Positions 1 through 8,307 of a stretch of 64,000 bases of DNA are shown one piece after another. Position 1 is the first letter of the stretch. Every line of letters begins with the position of its first letter. The notes below the pieces were generated by a model. It ran no database searches, was not told the DNA's origin, and was given only the letters and a program-made list of their open reading frames with translations. The stretch comes from Phenylobacterium sp. (lineage in GTDB: Bacteria > Pseudomonadota > Alphaproteobacteria > Caulobacterales > Caulobacteraceae). Both the position numbers and the translations under genes were made by a program. The stretch lies in contig NZ_JAEUMN010000079.1 in assembly GCF_016793225.1 (NCBI RefSeq), positions 51,872 through 115,871 of the forward strand. The letters run 5' to 3'.

Positions 1-1026
1 GCGCCCGTTGCGGTCGGTGAAGACCGCGTTGGAGGCGTAGCGCGACGCGGGCAGCCAGACCGAACCGAAGCAGCGGCTGTTGGTGGCGTGGCCCGCGGTG
101 GTCCGGCAGGCCGCGTCGCCCGACAGGGTCAGGCTGTTGTTGAAGAAGGTGTTGAACGGGCCCGTGCCCACCGTCCCCACGGGCAGCAGGGTGTTCAGCA
201 CCACGGGGACCACGGGACCGGGGGTGTTCGACGTGCGGGCGATGTCGCCGGCGAGCTCCAGGCTGACGGACGGGCTGAAGTCGAATACGAGCTTGGCGCG
301 CGCTCCCCGGACGTCGTCCTCGCCCAGCTTCACGTCGTTGTACTGGAGGGCTTTCACGAAGCCGTCCTGGTGGCGGTAGAAGGCGCTGAGGCTGGCGCGC
401 ACCGTCTCGGAGAGCGGCACGTTCACGCTGCCCGCCACCTCGGCATAGGTGTCCTCGCCGCCTGACACCCGGATCGAGCCGCCGAACTGCTCGGCGGGCG
501 ACTTGGTGACGACGCTGATCGCGCCGCCGATGGTGTTGCGGCCGAACAGGGTGTTCTGCGGGCCGCGCAGGACCTCGACGCGCTCGATCTCGACCAGGTC
601 CATGAGGGCCCCGATGGAGCGGCCGACGTAGACGCCGTCGAAGTAGACGCCGACGGCGGGGTCGATGTTGATGGTGAAGTCGCGCTGCCCGATGCCGCGG
701 ATGAACACCGCCGTCGCCCCCGAGAGGCCCGAGGTGGGCTGGTTCGCCGAGAAGTGGACGTTCGGCGCGAGCGTCTCGATCGCGGTCAGGTCCACGGCGC
801 CGCGCGCCTGCAGCTGCTCGCCGCCCACCGCAGTGATGGCGATGGGAGTTTCCTGGAGGTTCTCCTCGCGCTTGCGGGCGGTGACGACCACCTCCTCGAT
901 CGCCAGCGCGTCGCGGGTGTCCGCCGCCTGGGCCCTGGAGACCGCCGGAACCGCCGCGACCCCGCCCGAGAGGGCCATGGCGAGCGCAAACGTCAGCCGG
1001 TACGGCGACCGTGATGTGCGAGACAT
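1..1026 (-). CDS. TonB-dependent receptor, N-terminal part (cut by window edge)
   Basis: The 342 visible codons cover the signal peptide, the plug domain and the first part of the barrel of an outer-membrane TonB-dependent receptor; the rest lies left of the window. Translation shows a hydrophobic leader ending near AQA, then EEVVVTARKREENLQETP, the usual TonB-box/plug start of catecholate-type receptors in this group, and later VEVLRGPQNTLFGRNTIGG, the standard plug signature. The ATG at 1026 follows a strong GGGAGGT site four bases upstream. It is divergent from the DUF3604 gene at 1304, and the shared intergenic region carries two palindromic sites. The ligand is unknown; the neighbours suggest an organic substrate rather than a siderophore, which is inference. 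Confidence 0.9.
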   Translation of the reverse strand, partial: MSRTSRSPYRLTFALAMALSGGVAAVPAVSRAQAADTRDALAIEEVVVTARKREENLQETPIAITAVGGEQLQARGAVDLTAIETLAPNVHFSANQPTSGLSGATAVFIRGIGQRDFTINIDPAVGVYFDGVYVGRSIGALMDLVEIERVEVLRGPQNTLFGRNTIGGAISVVTKSPAEQFGGSIRVSGGEDTYAEVAGSVNVPLSETVRASLSAFYRHQDGFVKALQYNDVKLGEDDVRGARAKLVFDFSPSVSLELAGDIARTSNTPGPVVPVVLNTLLPVGTVGTGPFNTFFNNSLTLSGDAACRTTAGHATNSRCFGSVWLPASRYASNAVFTDRNGR

Positions 1027-1153
1027 TTTACCTCCCCGTATGGCCGGCGGGCCAGCTGGCCCGGTTCTCCGACGCGCCATCGCGTGATGCGACGGCTCCG
1101 GCCTGTGAACGGCCCCGAACGCCGTTCAGCGGGGATGCTACGTGGGCTCCGGG

Positions 1154-1176
1154 CTTTGTCAATTAACCTGACGAAA
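1154..1176. promoter_or_regulatory. Operator-like site 1, CTTTGTCA-N7-TGAC type
   Basis: CTTTGTCA, seven bases, then TGACGAAA. It differs at only four of 23 positions from the near-perfect palindrome at 3099-3121. It lies between the divergent TonB receptor and DUF3604 genes. A MarR protein is encoded about 3 kb away (4394-4873), and this family usually binds such palindromes; the link is inference. Confidence 0.55.
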
Positions 1177-1181
1177 TCGCG

Positions 1182-1204
1182 ATCTGTCAGGTCTGTTGAC
1201 TAAA
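1182..1204. promoter_or_regulatory. Operator-like site 2, degenerate copy
   Basis: TGTCA, seven bases, TGAC, aligned in the same register as 1154-1176 and agreeing with the 3099-3121 site at about 14 of 23 positions. The centres of the two sites are 28 bases apart, close to three helical turns, which would suit cooperative binding on one face. Confidence 0.4.
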
Positions 1205-1303
1205 TCGGCGCCAGCCCCGAGCGTGATCCGGCGCGCGTTTGCAGGGAGAGGCGGGATGTGGATCGGCAGGCTGCCCGGCGCCGGCGTCTTCCGGCGGAGC
1301 GCG

Positions 1304-3076
1304 ATGACGCGGCGGCTCCTGCCGCTTGCGCTGCTCGCCTCCCCCCTGCTCGGCTGCGCCTCGGACCCTCCCGCAGCGACGCCCGCTGCCGCCGAGCCCA
1401 TGGCTCAGGCGCGGCCCTGCCCCGGCGCGCAGCCCGGCGTGAAGCGCGTCTACTGGGGCGATCTGCACGTCCATACCGCCTATTCTCTCGACGCCTACGG
1501 CTACGGCACGATCCAGACCCCGGCCGACGCCTACCGGTTCGCCAAGGGTGAGTCGATCCGGCTCGCGGCGGGCCCCGTCCAGCTGGACCGGCCGCTCGAC
1601 TTCATGGCGGTGACCGACCACGCCGAGTGGCTGGATCTGATGTTCACCTGCACCGACCCGCGGGTCTCCGACCATCCGGTCTGCAAGGACCTGCGCGCAA
1701 AGAGCAGCCAGGCGACGGGCAGCCAGGTCTTCCGCGACTACGTGAACCCGACCATCACCCTGGACCGCCCTCAGCCCACCGAGCTCTGCAGGCAGGACCC
1801 GAAGGCCTGCGAAGCGGCGCGGGACAGCCAGTGGGCGCGCGTGCAGCAGCAGGCCAACGCCGCCAACGAACCCTGCCGCTTCACCGCCTTCATCGGCTTC
1901 GAGTGGTCGGGCACGCCCGGCGCGGCGCACAACCACCGCAACGTCATCTTCGCCAACGAGAAGACCACCGCGGTCCCGATCGACTACATCCGCTATCCAT
2001 CCGTCTCGCAGCTCTGGAACACCCTGGCGCGTCAGTGCCGGCCGCAGGACGGCTGCGACGCCATCGCGATCCCGCACAACATGAACATGGGCGACGGGCT
2101 CAGCTTCGACATCGAGACCGAGGACGAGAGCGACCTGGCCCTGCGCACCCGCTACGAGCGGCTCGTCGAGATCACCCAGGAAAAGGGCGCCAGCGAGTGC
2201 ATGGCGCCGTACGCGGATCGGCTGACCAGCAAGGACTGCGATTTCGAGCCCTACATCACCTCGCACGCACGTCCGAAGCCCCTGGCCGACTTCGCGCAGG
2301 CCGAGTGGGAGAAGGCGCGCTCCACCTACGCCCGCGGCCTCCTGCGGCGGGGCCTGATGGCCCAGGCCCAGACCCGTCGCAACCCCCTGCAGGTGGGCTT
2401 CGTCGGATCGACGGACACCCACACCGGCCTCGGCGGCTTCGTCGACGAGGCGCAGTGGCGGGGCACGGTGTTCGGCCTCGACAACTTCGAGCGCAACATG
2501 GGCCGGCTCGACTTCAACCCCGGCGGCGTCGTGGGCGTGTGGGCCGAGCAGAACACGCGCGAGTCCCTGTTCGCGGCGATGCGCCGGCGCGAGGTCTACG
2601 CCACCAGCGGTCCGCGCATCGCCCTGCGCGTCCACGCGTCGCGCGGGCGGACGCCCCTCGCCTGCGAGGGCGCGGACGGGCGCTCCCTGCAGGCCGCGGT
2701 TCCCATGGGCGGGACCCTGGAGGCCGCCGGCGCGGCTCCGGCCTTCCGGATCGAGGCCATCGCCGACCGCGCGCCTCTGGCGCGGATCGAGATCGTCAAG
2801 GGCGCGACGCGCCGCGACGGCGGCTACGACGAGCGCGTCGAGACAGTCTGGCGCGGCTCGACCGCGCCGGGCGGGCGCGTCTGCGCGACATGGCGCGACC
2901 CGGCGTTCGACGGCGGCCAGCCGGCGTACTGGTACGCCCGCGTCGTCGAGGCGCCCACTCCGCGCTGGTCGGCGCACCAGTGCCGCAAGGCGGGCCGGTG
3001 CGACGATTTCCCCGCCGCGGACCGCGCCGTGGAGGAACGCGCCTGGACCTCCCCGATCTGGTACGCGCCGAGCTAA
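1304..3076 (+). CDS. DUF3604 (PHP-like) family lipoprotein
   Basis: A 590-residue protein of the DUF3604 family, which resembles the metal-dependent PHP hydrolase fold; no reaction can be assigned. The N-terminus is a lipoprotein signal with lipobox LLGC (Cys18), so it should be membrane-anchored outside the cytoplasm. WGDLHVHTAYS (His55, His57), VTDHAEW and GSTDTHTG look like the PHP metal-binding histidines and aspartates. A C-terminal block with RRREVYATSGPRI and the final ERAWTSPIWY is shared with the paralogue at 8308. An in-frame ATG at 1256 has a better ribosome site (GGGAGAGG) but would give an unusually long n-region, so 1304 is preferred without certainty. Divergent from a TonB receptor and followed by a flavin monooxygenase. 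Confidence 0.87.
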   Translation: MTRRLLPLALLASPLLGCASDPPAATPAAAEPMAQARPCPGAQPGVKRVYWGDLHVHTAYSLDAYGYGTIQTPADAYRFAKGESIRLAAGPVQLDRPLDFMAVTDHAEWLDLMFTCTDPRVSDHPVCKDLRAKSSQATGSQVFRDYVNPTITLDRPQPTELCRQDPKACEAARDSQWARVQQQANAANEPCRFTAFIGFEWSGTPGAAHNHRNVIFANEKTTAVPIDYIRYPSVSQLWNTLARQCRPQDGCDAIAIPHNMNMGDGLSFDIETEDESDLALRTRYERLVEITQEKGASECMAPYADRLTSKDCDFEPYITSHARPKPLADFAQAEWEKARSTYARGLLRRGLMAQAQTRRNPLQVGFVGSTDTHTGLGGFVDEAQWRGTVFGLDNFERNMGRLDFNPGGVVGVWAEQNTRESLFAAMRRREVYATSGPRIALRVHASRGRTPLACEGADGRSLQAAVPMGGTLEAAGAAPAFRIEAIADRAPLARIEIVKGATRRDGGYDERVETVWRGSTAPGGRVCATWRDPAFDGGQPAYWYARVVEAPTPRWSAHQCRKAGRCDDFPAADRAVEERAWTSPIWYAPS

Positions 3077-3098
3077 AGGGAGCTTTCGGCTTGACGAG

Positions 3099-3121
3099 CT
3101 TTGTCAAGTTACCTGACAAAG
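3099..3121. promoter_or_regulatory. Operator-like palindrome, CTTTGTCA-N7-TGACAAAG
   Basis: Near-perfect palindrome: 10 of 11 base pairs match around the central T. It lies 18 bases upstream of the flavin monooxygenase start and just after the DUF3604 stop. A second, interleaved repeat TTGAC-N7-GTCAA (3091-3107) overlaps its left arm. Best copy of the motif also seen at 1154 and 1182. Confidence 0.65.
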
Positions 3122-3138
3122 TGCGCAAGGAGGCCGCA

Positions 3139-4389
3139 ATGCCCGACGACATGACCTCGCTGCAGCTCGCGGACCGCCGCATTCCCGCCGGGGGCGACTG
3201 GCTGAGCCGCGCGGCCCTGGACGCGCTCACGCCGGCCGAGCTGGTGGCCCGGGCCGAGGCGCTGAGGCCGCTGCTGGCCGCCCACGCCGCCGAGGCCGAG
3301 GCCCTGCGCCGGCCGGTGGACACCGTCTGGCAGGCGCTGCGCGACAGTGGAATCTTCTACCACTTCGTGCCCCGGGCCTACGGCGGCCTGGAATTCGATC
3401 TCGAGACCTTCATCGACGCCATGCTGCCGCTGGGCGAGGGCTGCGCCTCGACGGGCTGGGTCGCCTCGTTCTGCGTCGAGCACAACTGGATGCTGGCGCA
3501 GTTCCCGAAGGCCGCCCAGGACGAGATCTTCGGCGGCGGCTGGCCCTATGTCATCGCGCCCGGCGTGACCATGCCGCCCGGCAAGGCCGAGCCCGTGCCC
3601 GGCGGCTACAGGCTGACCGGGCGCTGGCGCTGGGGCACGGGGGTGATGCACGCCGACTGGATCCTGGCGGCGGGGATGGTCCCGGGCGAAGCGCCGCCGC
3701 GGATGCTGTTCTTCGCCTTCCCCGCGTCCGAGGCCCAGGTCATCGACACCTGGCATATGGACGGCATGGCCGGGACGGGCTCGAACGACATCGCCACCCA
3801 TGAGCTGTTCGTACCCGAGCACCGGGTGATCGACATGGGCCACATGCGCGAGGGCCGCGCGCCGGGGGCTGCGCTGCATCCCAACCCGATCTACCGCATG
3901 CCCATGCTGCCGTTCCTGGGGATCACGGCGGTGATCCCGGCGGTCGGGCTGGCGCGTTCGGCGGTCGCCGCCTTCCGCCAGCGGCTGGACGTGCGCGTTC
4001 TGCATGGAACGACCACCCGGCAGGGGGAAAAGCCTGCGGCCCAGATGCGCCTGGCGCGCGCCGACATGGAGGTCCGCTCGGCCGAGGTCCTCCTGCGCGA
4101 CGCCGCCCGCCAGGTGATGGTGGTGGCCAACCAGGGCAGCCCCTCGACCGCCGAACAGCGCATCCACCTGCGGGTCCAGATCGCCTGGGTCATGGACGCC
4201 TGCCGCAGGGCGGTCCGCGAGGTATGCGAAGCCTCGGGTTCGAGCGCCCACGCCCTGGACAACCCCCTCCAGCGGGCGCTGCGCGACGTCAACGTCATGG
4301 CCAGCCACGTGGTCTACGACCTCGACCTGGCGCTGGAGCTTCAGGGACGCGCGCTCGTGGGCCTGCCGCCCAACACCGCGCTGACCTGA
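3139..4389 (+). CDS. Acyl-CoA dehydrogenase-fold flavin-dependent monooxygenase
   Basis: A 416-residue protein of the acyl-CoA dehydrogenase fold that resembles group D two-component flavin monooxygenases (HpaB/HsaA-like), which hydroxylate aromatic rings using reduced flavin supplied by a separate reductase. Visible features are FVPRAYGGLE near residue 77, STGWVASFCVEHNWML near 104, and GRWRWGTGVMHADW at 161-174, typical of HsaA-like enzymes. The start follows a strong AAGGAGG site and a palindromic operator. No reductase is adjacent; the FMN reductase at 17164 is the only candidate in the window. The substrate cannot be read from sequence, and an acyl-CoA dehydrogenase role is less likely because the central motifs fit the monooxygenase branch better. 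Confidence 0.8.
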   Translation: MPDDMTSLQLADRRIPAGGDWLSRAALDALTPAELVARAEALRPLLAAHAAEAEALRRPVDTVWQALRDSGIFYHFVPRAYGGLEFDLETFIDAMLPLGEGCASTGWVASFCVEHNWMLAQFPKAAQDEIFGGGWPYVIAPGVTMPPGKAEPVPGGYRLTGRWRWGTGVMHADWILAAGMVPGEAPPRMLFFAFPASEAQVIDTWHMDGMAGTGSNDIATHELFVPEHRVIDMGHMREGRAPGAALHPNPIYRMPMLPFLGITAVIPAVGLARSAVAAFRQRLDVRVLHGTTTRQGEKPAAQMRLARADMEVRSAEVLLRDAARQVMVVANQGSPSTAEQRIHLRVQIAWVMDACRRAVREVCEASGSSAHALDNPLQRALRDVNVMASHVVYDLDLALELQGRALVGLPPNTALT

Positions 4390-4393
4390 CGCC

Positions 4394-4873
4394 CTATCGG
4401 ATCGGCGGGGCCGCGACCTGCGGCGGGGGGCCCCAGTCGGCGGCCAGCGCGCGGCCCAGGGCCTCGACGGCGTCGGCGCCGATGCGCGCGTCGAGCTCGG
4501 CTTCCAGATCCTGCAGAACCTTGAAGGCCGCGTCGCGCAACGGGATGGCCGCCTTGCCGAAGGTCACCACCTGCGCGCGGCGGTCCTCGGGGTCCGGGCC
4601 CACCTCCAGCAGACCGCGGGCCGCCAGCTCGCCGATCATCTGGCTCATGTACTGGCGCGTGACGCCCAGGTTCTCGGCCAGCCGCGTCGGCCTGTGGACT
4701 CCCGCCGACACGTTGGCGAACAGCAGGGACTGGCCGCGCGTGACCGGCGGCCAGCCGGCCGACTTCAGCGCGGTCTGAAGGGCTTCGTCGAACCAGTAGA
4801 CGCGCATCAGCAGCCGCGTCATCAGGAGGTCGGCCCGCGTGGCGGGCGGCTGCCGTTCCGGCCGGTCGTTCAT
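4394..4873 (-). CDS. MarR-family transcriptional regulator
   Basis: A 159-residue winged-helix regulator. The recognition region lies around residues 62-85 (TRLAENLGVTRQYMSQMIGELAARG) and the wing at about 90-103 contains DPEDRR, the MarR signature for the DNA-contacting beta hairpin. It is convergent with the flavin monooxygenase, its stop four bases beyond that gene's stop. MarR proteins usually repress genes for aromatic compound handling and are released by the compound. The palindromes at 1154, 1182 and 3099 are its most likely targets by proximity, which is not shown by the sequence itself. Confidence 0.88.
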   Translation of the reverse strand: MNDRPERQPPATRADLLMTRLLMRVYWFDEALQTALKSAGWPPVTRGQSLLFANVSAGVHRPTRLAENLGVTRQYMSQMIGELAARGLLEVGPDPEDRRAQVVTFGKAAIPLRDAAFKVLQDLEAELDARIGADAVEALGRALAADWGPPPQVAAPPIR

Positions 4874-4928
4874 CGGCCCCTACTAGCAAACCTGCGTCTC
4901 CGCGCCAGCGGCGCTCGCCTCGCAGGCG

Positions 4929-5831
4929 TCACGCCGGGCTGAGGTCGTCGGCCACCTGCCGGGCGGTCCGGAGGATCTCCTGGATCAGGGGCGAGCTGCG
5001 AGCCGCCTTCGTGGTGGTCGCCATCAGGCGGATCGTCATGCGCCAGCGCAGGGGCAACACGACCAGGCGGCCGGCTTCGATCTCGGCGGCGGCGATGTGG
5101 CGCGGGAGGAAGGCGGTGGCGAGGCCCGCCCGGGCGACGGCGATCACCGCCTGCTCGTCGCTGCACTGGATCTGCGGCTCGTCGGGCAGCGTCGGCCGGA
5201 CCTCCGTGGCCGCCCCGGGGGCGGTGAGCATCGACACGGCGCTCGCCGCCACGTGCGGATGGGCGAGGAACTCGTCCGGGGCGATCGACCGCAGAAGCGC
5301 GAGCGGATGCCCAGGCGCCGCCAGGGCGACCACCGGCTCGCGCAGGATTTCGGTGGACACCAGGTCGGGCGTCTCGAGTTCGGCGGCGCGGGCGGCGATG
5401 ACCATGTCGAAGCGCCCCGCGCGGAAGTCCTCGATCACGCGCTCGCGGCGGCCGACGTCGAGGGTCACCTTGAGCCGGGGCCAGCGCCGCACCAGCGCTT
5501 CGGCGAACGGGGGCATGAACGCGGGCCGCAGCGCCGGACCCAGCCCGATGCGCACCTCGCCCGCCTCGCCCGCCGCGGCAAGTTCGACGTCCCGCTGCAG
5601 GCGCTCGGCCTCGTCGATGATGCGACCCGCGCGGGCGACCACCACCAGGCCCATGGGCGTCGGCTCCGCGCCCGAGCCGGAACGCTCGAACAGGCGCAGA
5701 CCCAGCTGGTCCTCCAGGCGGGCGATGCTCTTCGAGAGGGTGGATTGCGCCAGCCCCAGGTCGTCGGCCGCGCGGGCGAAGCTGCCGGCCCTGTGGATCG
5801 CCAGGACGTGGCGCATCTGACGGATGTCCAG
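4929..5831 (-). CDS. LysR-family transcriptional regulator
   Basis: A LysR-type activator/repressor of about 300 residues. The N-terminal helix-turn-helix reads SFARAADDLGLAQSTLSKSIARLEDQLG and is followed by the substrate-binding domain. The frame stays open to 5918, but family comparison puts the start at DIRQMRHVLAI, here a CTG at 5831 preceded by AGGAGAAGG; a later ATG at 5816 would trim the DNA-binding domain. It is divergent from the TonB receptor at 5939, with a perfect inverted repeat between them that touches its own ribosome site, consistent with autoregulation. Likely controls the receptor and the second DUF3604 gene; the ligand is unknown. Confidence 0.87.
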   Translation of the reverse strand: MDIRQMRHVLAIHRAGSFARAADDLGLAQSTLSKSIARLEDQLGLRLFERSGSGAEPTPMGLVVVARAGRIIDEAERLQRDVELAAAGEAGEVRIGLGPALRPAFMPPFAEALVRRWPRLKVTLDVGRRERVIEDFRAGRFDMVIAARAAELETPDLVSTEILREPVVALAAPGHPLALLRSIAPDEFLAHPHVAASAVSMLTAPGAATEVRPTLPDEPQIQCSDEQAVIAVARAGLATAFLPRHIAAAEIEAGRLVVLPLRWRMTIRLMATTTKAARSSPLIQEILRTARQVADDLSPA

Positions 5832-5841
5832 GGCCCTTCTC

Positions 5842-5860
5842 CTATCGCCTTTGGCGATAG
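5842..5860. promoter_or_regulatory. Inverted repeat, probable LysR box
   Basis: CTATCGCC-TTT-GGCGATAG, perfect eight-base arms around a three-base centre, containing the T-N11-A pattern typical of LysR sites. It lies between the divergent LysR and TonB receptor genes and overlaps the edge of the LysR ribosome-binding site. Confidence 0.65.
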
Positions 5861-5938
5861 CTGTGTGCTGGTTCTTTCGCTTCCCGGCAAGGCGCCGCGC
5901 CGCTAAGCGCCCGGCCAAAGCGTATGGGGAGAGACACC

Positions 5939-8263
5939 ATGTTCGGCACGAAACGTTTCTGGCTCGCGAGTTCGATGCTGGTGCTGGCCGCCGGCGCCGC
6001 GACGGCGCAGGAGGCGGTGGGCGTCGAAGAGGTGGTGGTCACCGCCCAGAAGCGCGCCGAGAACATCCAGGACGTGCCGCTCTCGATCATGGCCGTCTCG
6101 GCCAAGGCGATGGAGTCGAAGAACGTCACCGACGTGAAGGGCCTGGAGAAGGTCGTGCCGAACCTGCGCTTCGACACCATCGCCCAGTCGGCGGGCGTGT
6201 CGATCCGGGTCCGCGGCTTCGGCGCCAGCTCCAACGCCGCCATCGACCCCAGCGTCGCGCCCTACATCGACGGCGTCTTCATCCCGCGCCCCGGCGCCAT
6301 GCTGACCACCTTCCTGGACGTGGAGAGCGCGGAGGTCCTGCGCGGGCCGCAGGGCACGCTCTTCGGCCGCAACGCCACCGTCGGCGCCGTCTCGCTGCGG
6401 ACCACCGCGCCGCAGGACAGCTTCTCGGGCAAGGCGGTCCTGGAGGCCGGCCGGTTCGGGAGCCACAAGGCCGAGGCGATCGTGAACCTGCCGGTGAACG
6501 ACCAGTTCGCCGTCCGCGTGGCGCTCACCGCGAACGACACGGATGGCTGGGCCAAGAACCTGTTCGACGGCAGGACCTACGGCGAGAGCGACACGGTCGC
6601 CGGCCGCTTCTCGGCCAAGGCGAAGCCGTCGGACAACATCACCTGGATCGGCCGCGTCGACTACGCCCGGACCAACGGCGACGGCTTCCCGCTGAACCAG
6701 ATCGACACCTCGACTCTGTCGCCGACCCAGATCGCCAACTTCGCCGCCCGCTCGGGCACGCCGCTGGCCGAGCTGACGTATCCGCCCAGCCGGACCTTCG
6801 ACTACCGCGTCAACAACCGGGACCTGAAGGACCGGCAGTACGGCCTGACCAGCGACCTCTCCATCAACCTGCCGGGCGACTACACGCTGCGCCTGATCAA
6901 CGCCTACCGCGACTGGAAGAACCTCCAGCGCGACGGCGACGTGGTCTCGACCCGCCTGGACCTCGTCAGCCGCGACTCCACCTTCAAGAGCCAGGCCCAG
7001 AGCCACGAACTGCAGCTGCTGTCGCCTGAAGGCGCGCTGCTCGACGGCCGGCTCGACTTCGTCGCGGGCCTCTACTTCTTCGAGGAAGACTACGACATCG
7101 GCGAGAACTTCAACCTCGGCAGCCAGTACTGCAGCTTCGCCGTGGCCGCGGCGGCGCCCGCGCTCGTGAACGCCTGCAACGCCGGCCCCAAGATCGGCGT
7201 CACGCCCGGGCTGTTCACCCAGAACGCCAAGAGCTACGCCGTCTACGCCCAGGCCACGTTCGCGGTGACCGACACCGTCGACCTGATCCTCGGCGCCCGC
7301 GAGACCAAGGACAAGAAGTCCGGCAGCTTCGTGCAGACCGTGCTCAACCCCGCCGCCGGCCTGCTGCGCGGCGCGGAGACCACCGCTCTCAAGTTCGACG
7401 ACAGCCAGCCGAACTGGCGCGCCAACCTCTCGTGGCACATCACCGACGACGTGATGGCGTTCGTCACCTACTCCACCGGCTACAAGTCGGGCGGCCTGAA
7501 CTCGGCCGGCGGCGCCAGCGTCCTCGGCCAGAAGCGCCTCTTCGACTCCGAGAAGTCGAAGGACTGGGAACTGGGCGTGAAGTCGGTGCTGTTCGACCGC
7601 CGCCTGCTGCTGAACGTGACCGCCTATCGCACCGACCTGGACGACTTCCAGGAGCGCTCGTTCGACGGCGTCAGCTTCATCATCCGCAACGCCGGCTCGA
7701 TACGCGCCAAGGGCGTCGAGATCGAGGGCCAGGTGAAGCCGATCGACGGGGTCTCCATCGACTTCGGCGTGGCCTACCTGGACTCGGTCTTCACCTCGAA
7801 CGTCGCCGCGCCGGGCCTGCCCGCCTGCAACAACTCGGCGACCTCGTGCCGGACCGTGCAGAACCTCACCGGCCGCCGGCCGACCTACGCGCCGAAGTGG
7901 CAGGGCAACCTCGGCGTCGAGTACACCACGCCCCCGTTCGGCGGCGGCTTCACGCTGACCGTGCGTGGCGACATGGCCTACACCGATCGCCTCTACGCCA
8001 CGCCGGACCTGAACCCGCAGGCGATCCAGGACCGCTACACGCTCTACGGCGGCCGCATCGCGCTCACGAGCCCGGACAAGAGCTGGAACGTCGCCCTGTT
8101 CGGCGACAACCTGACGAACGAGCAGTACTTCCGGGGCTCCAAGTTCGTGCAGGTCCTGGACGCGGTGTTCGGTGTTCGCGTGCCCGCCACGGGCGCCACG
8201 CTCTACCGCGGCTTCGTGGCCCCGCCTCGCACCTGGGGCGTTCGGGCCACCAAGACGTTCTGA
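5939..8263 (+). CDS. TonB-dependent receptor
   Basis: A complete 774-residue outer-membrane TonB-dependent receptor. A signal peptide of about 24 residues ends ATAQ, then the plug begins VEEVVVTAQKRAENIQDVP. VEVLRGPQGTLFGRNATVG marks the plug, and the chain ends in an aromatic residue (TKTF), as expected for barrel insertion. An upstream in-frame ATG at 5924 is rejected because the GGGGAGA site fits 5939. The DUF3604 gene follows 44 bases later and is probably co-transcribed. Substrate unknown; the pairing with an exported hydrolase suggests that the receptor imports the hydrolase's substrate or product, which is inference. Confidence 0.92.
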   Translation: MFGTKRFWLASSMLVLAAGAATAQEAVGVEEVVVTAQKRAENIQDVPLSIMAVSAKAMESKNVTDVKGLEKVVPNLRFDTIAQSAGVSIRVRGFGASSNAAIDPSVAPYIDGVFIPRPGAMLTTFLDVESAEVLRGPQGTLFGRNATVGAVSLRTTAPQDSFSGKAVLEAGRFGSHKAEAIVNLPVNDQFAVRVALTANDTDGWAKNLFDGRTYGESDTVAGRFSAKAKPSDNITWIGRVDYARTNGDGFPLNQIDTSTLSPTQIANFAARSGTPLAELTYPPSRTFDYRVNNRDLKDRQYGLTSDLSINLPGDYTLRLINAYRDWKNLQRDGDVVSTRLDLVSRDSTFKSQAQSHELQLLSPEGALLDGRLDFVAGLYFFEEDYDIGENFNLGSQYCSFAVAAAAPALVNACNAGPKIGVTPGLFTQNAKSYAVYAQATFAVTDTVDLILGARETKDKKSGSFVQTVLNPAAGLLRGAETTALKFDDSQPNWRANLSWHITDDVMAFVTYSTGYKSGGLNSAGGASVLGQKRLFDSEKSKDWELGVKSVLFDRRLLLNVTAYRTDLDDFQERSFDGVSFIIRNAGSIRAKGVEIEGQVKPIDGVSIDFGVAYLDSVFTSNVAAPGLPACNNSATSCRTVQNLTGRRPTYAPKWQGNLGVEYTTPPFGGGFTLTVRGDMAYTDRLYATPDLNPQAIQDRYTLYGGRIALTSPDKSWNVALFGDNLTNEQYFRGSKFVQVLDAVFGVRVPATGATLYRGFVAPPRTWGVRATKTF

Positions 8264-8307
8264 CCATGGCCGGGGACGCACCCCGGCCGACCAGGGGAGG
8301 AAGGCCG

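Noticed and set aside
1187-2977. Long open frame on the minus strand opposite the first DUF3604 gene
   Set aside because: It mirrors the reverse codon phase of a clear gene, is rich in Arg, Ala, Gly and His-containing strings, has no recognisable domain and no ribosome site. Long antisense frames are expected at this GC content.
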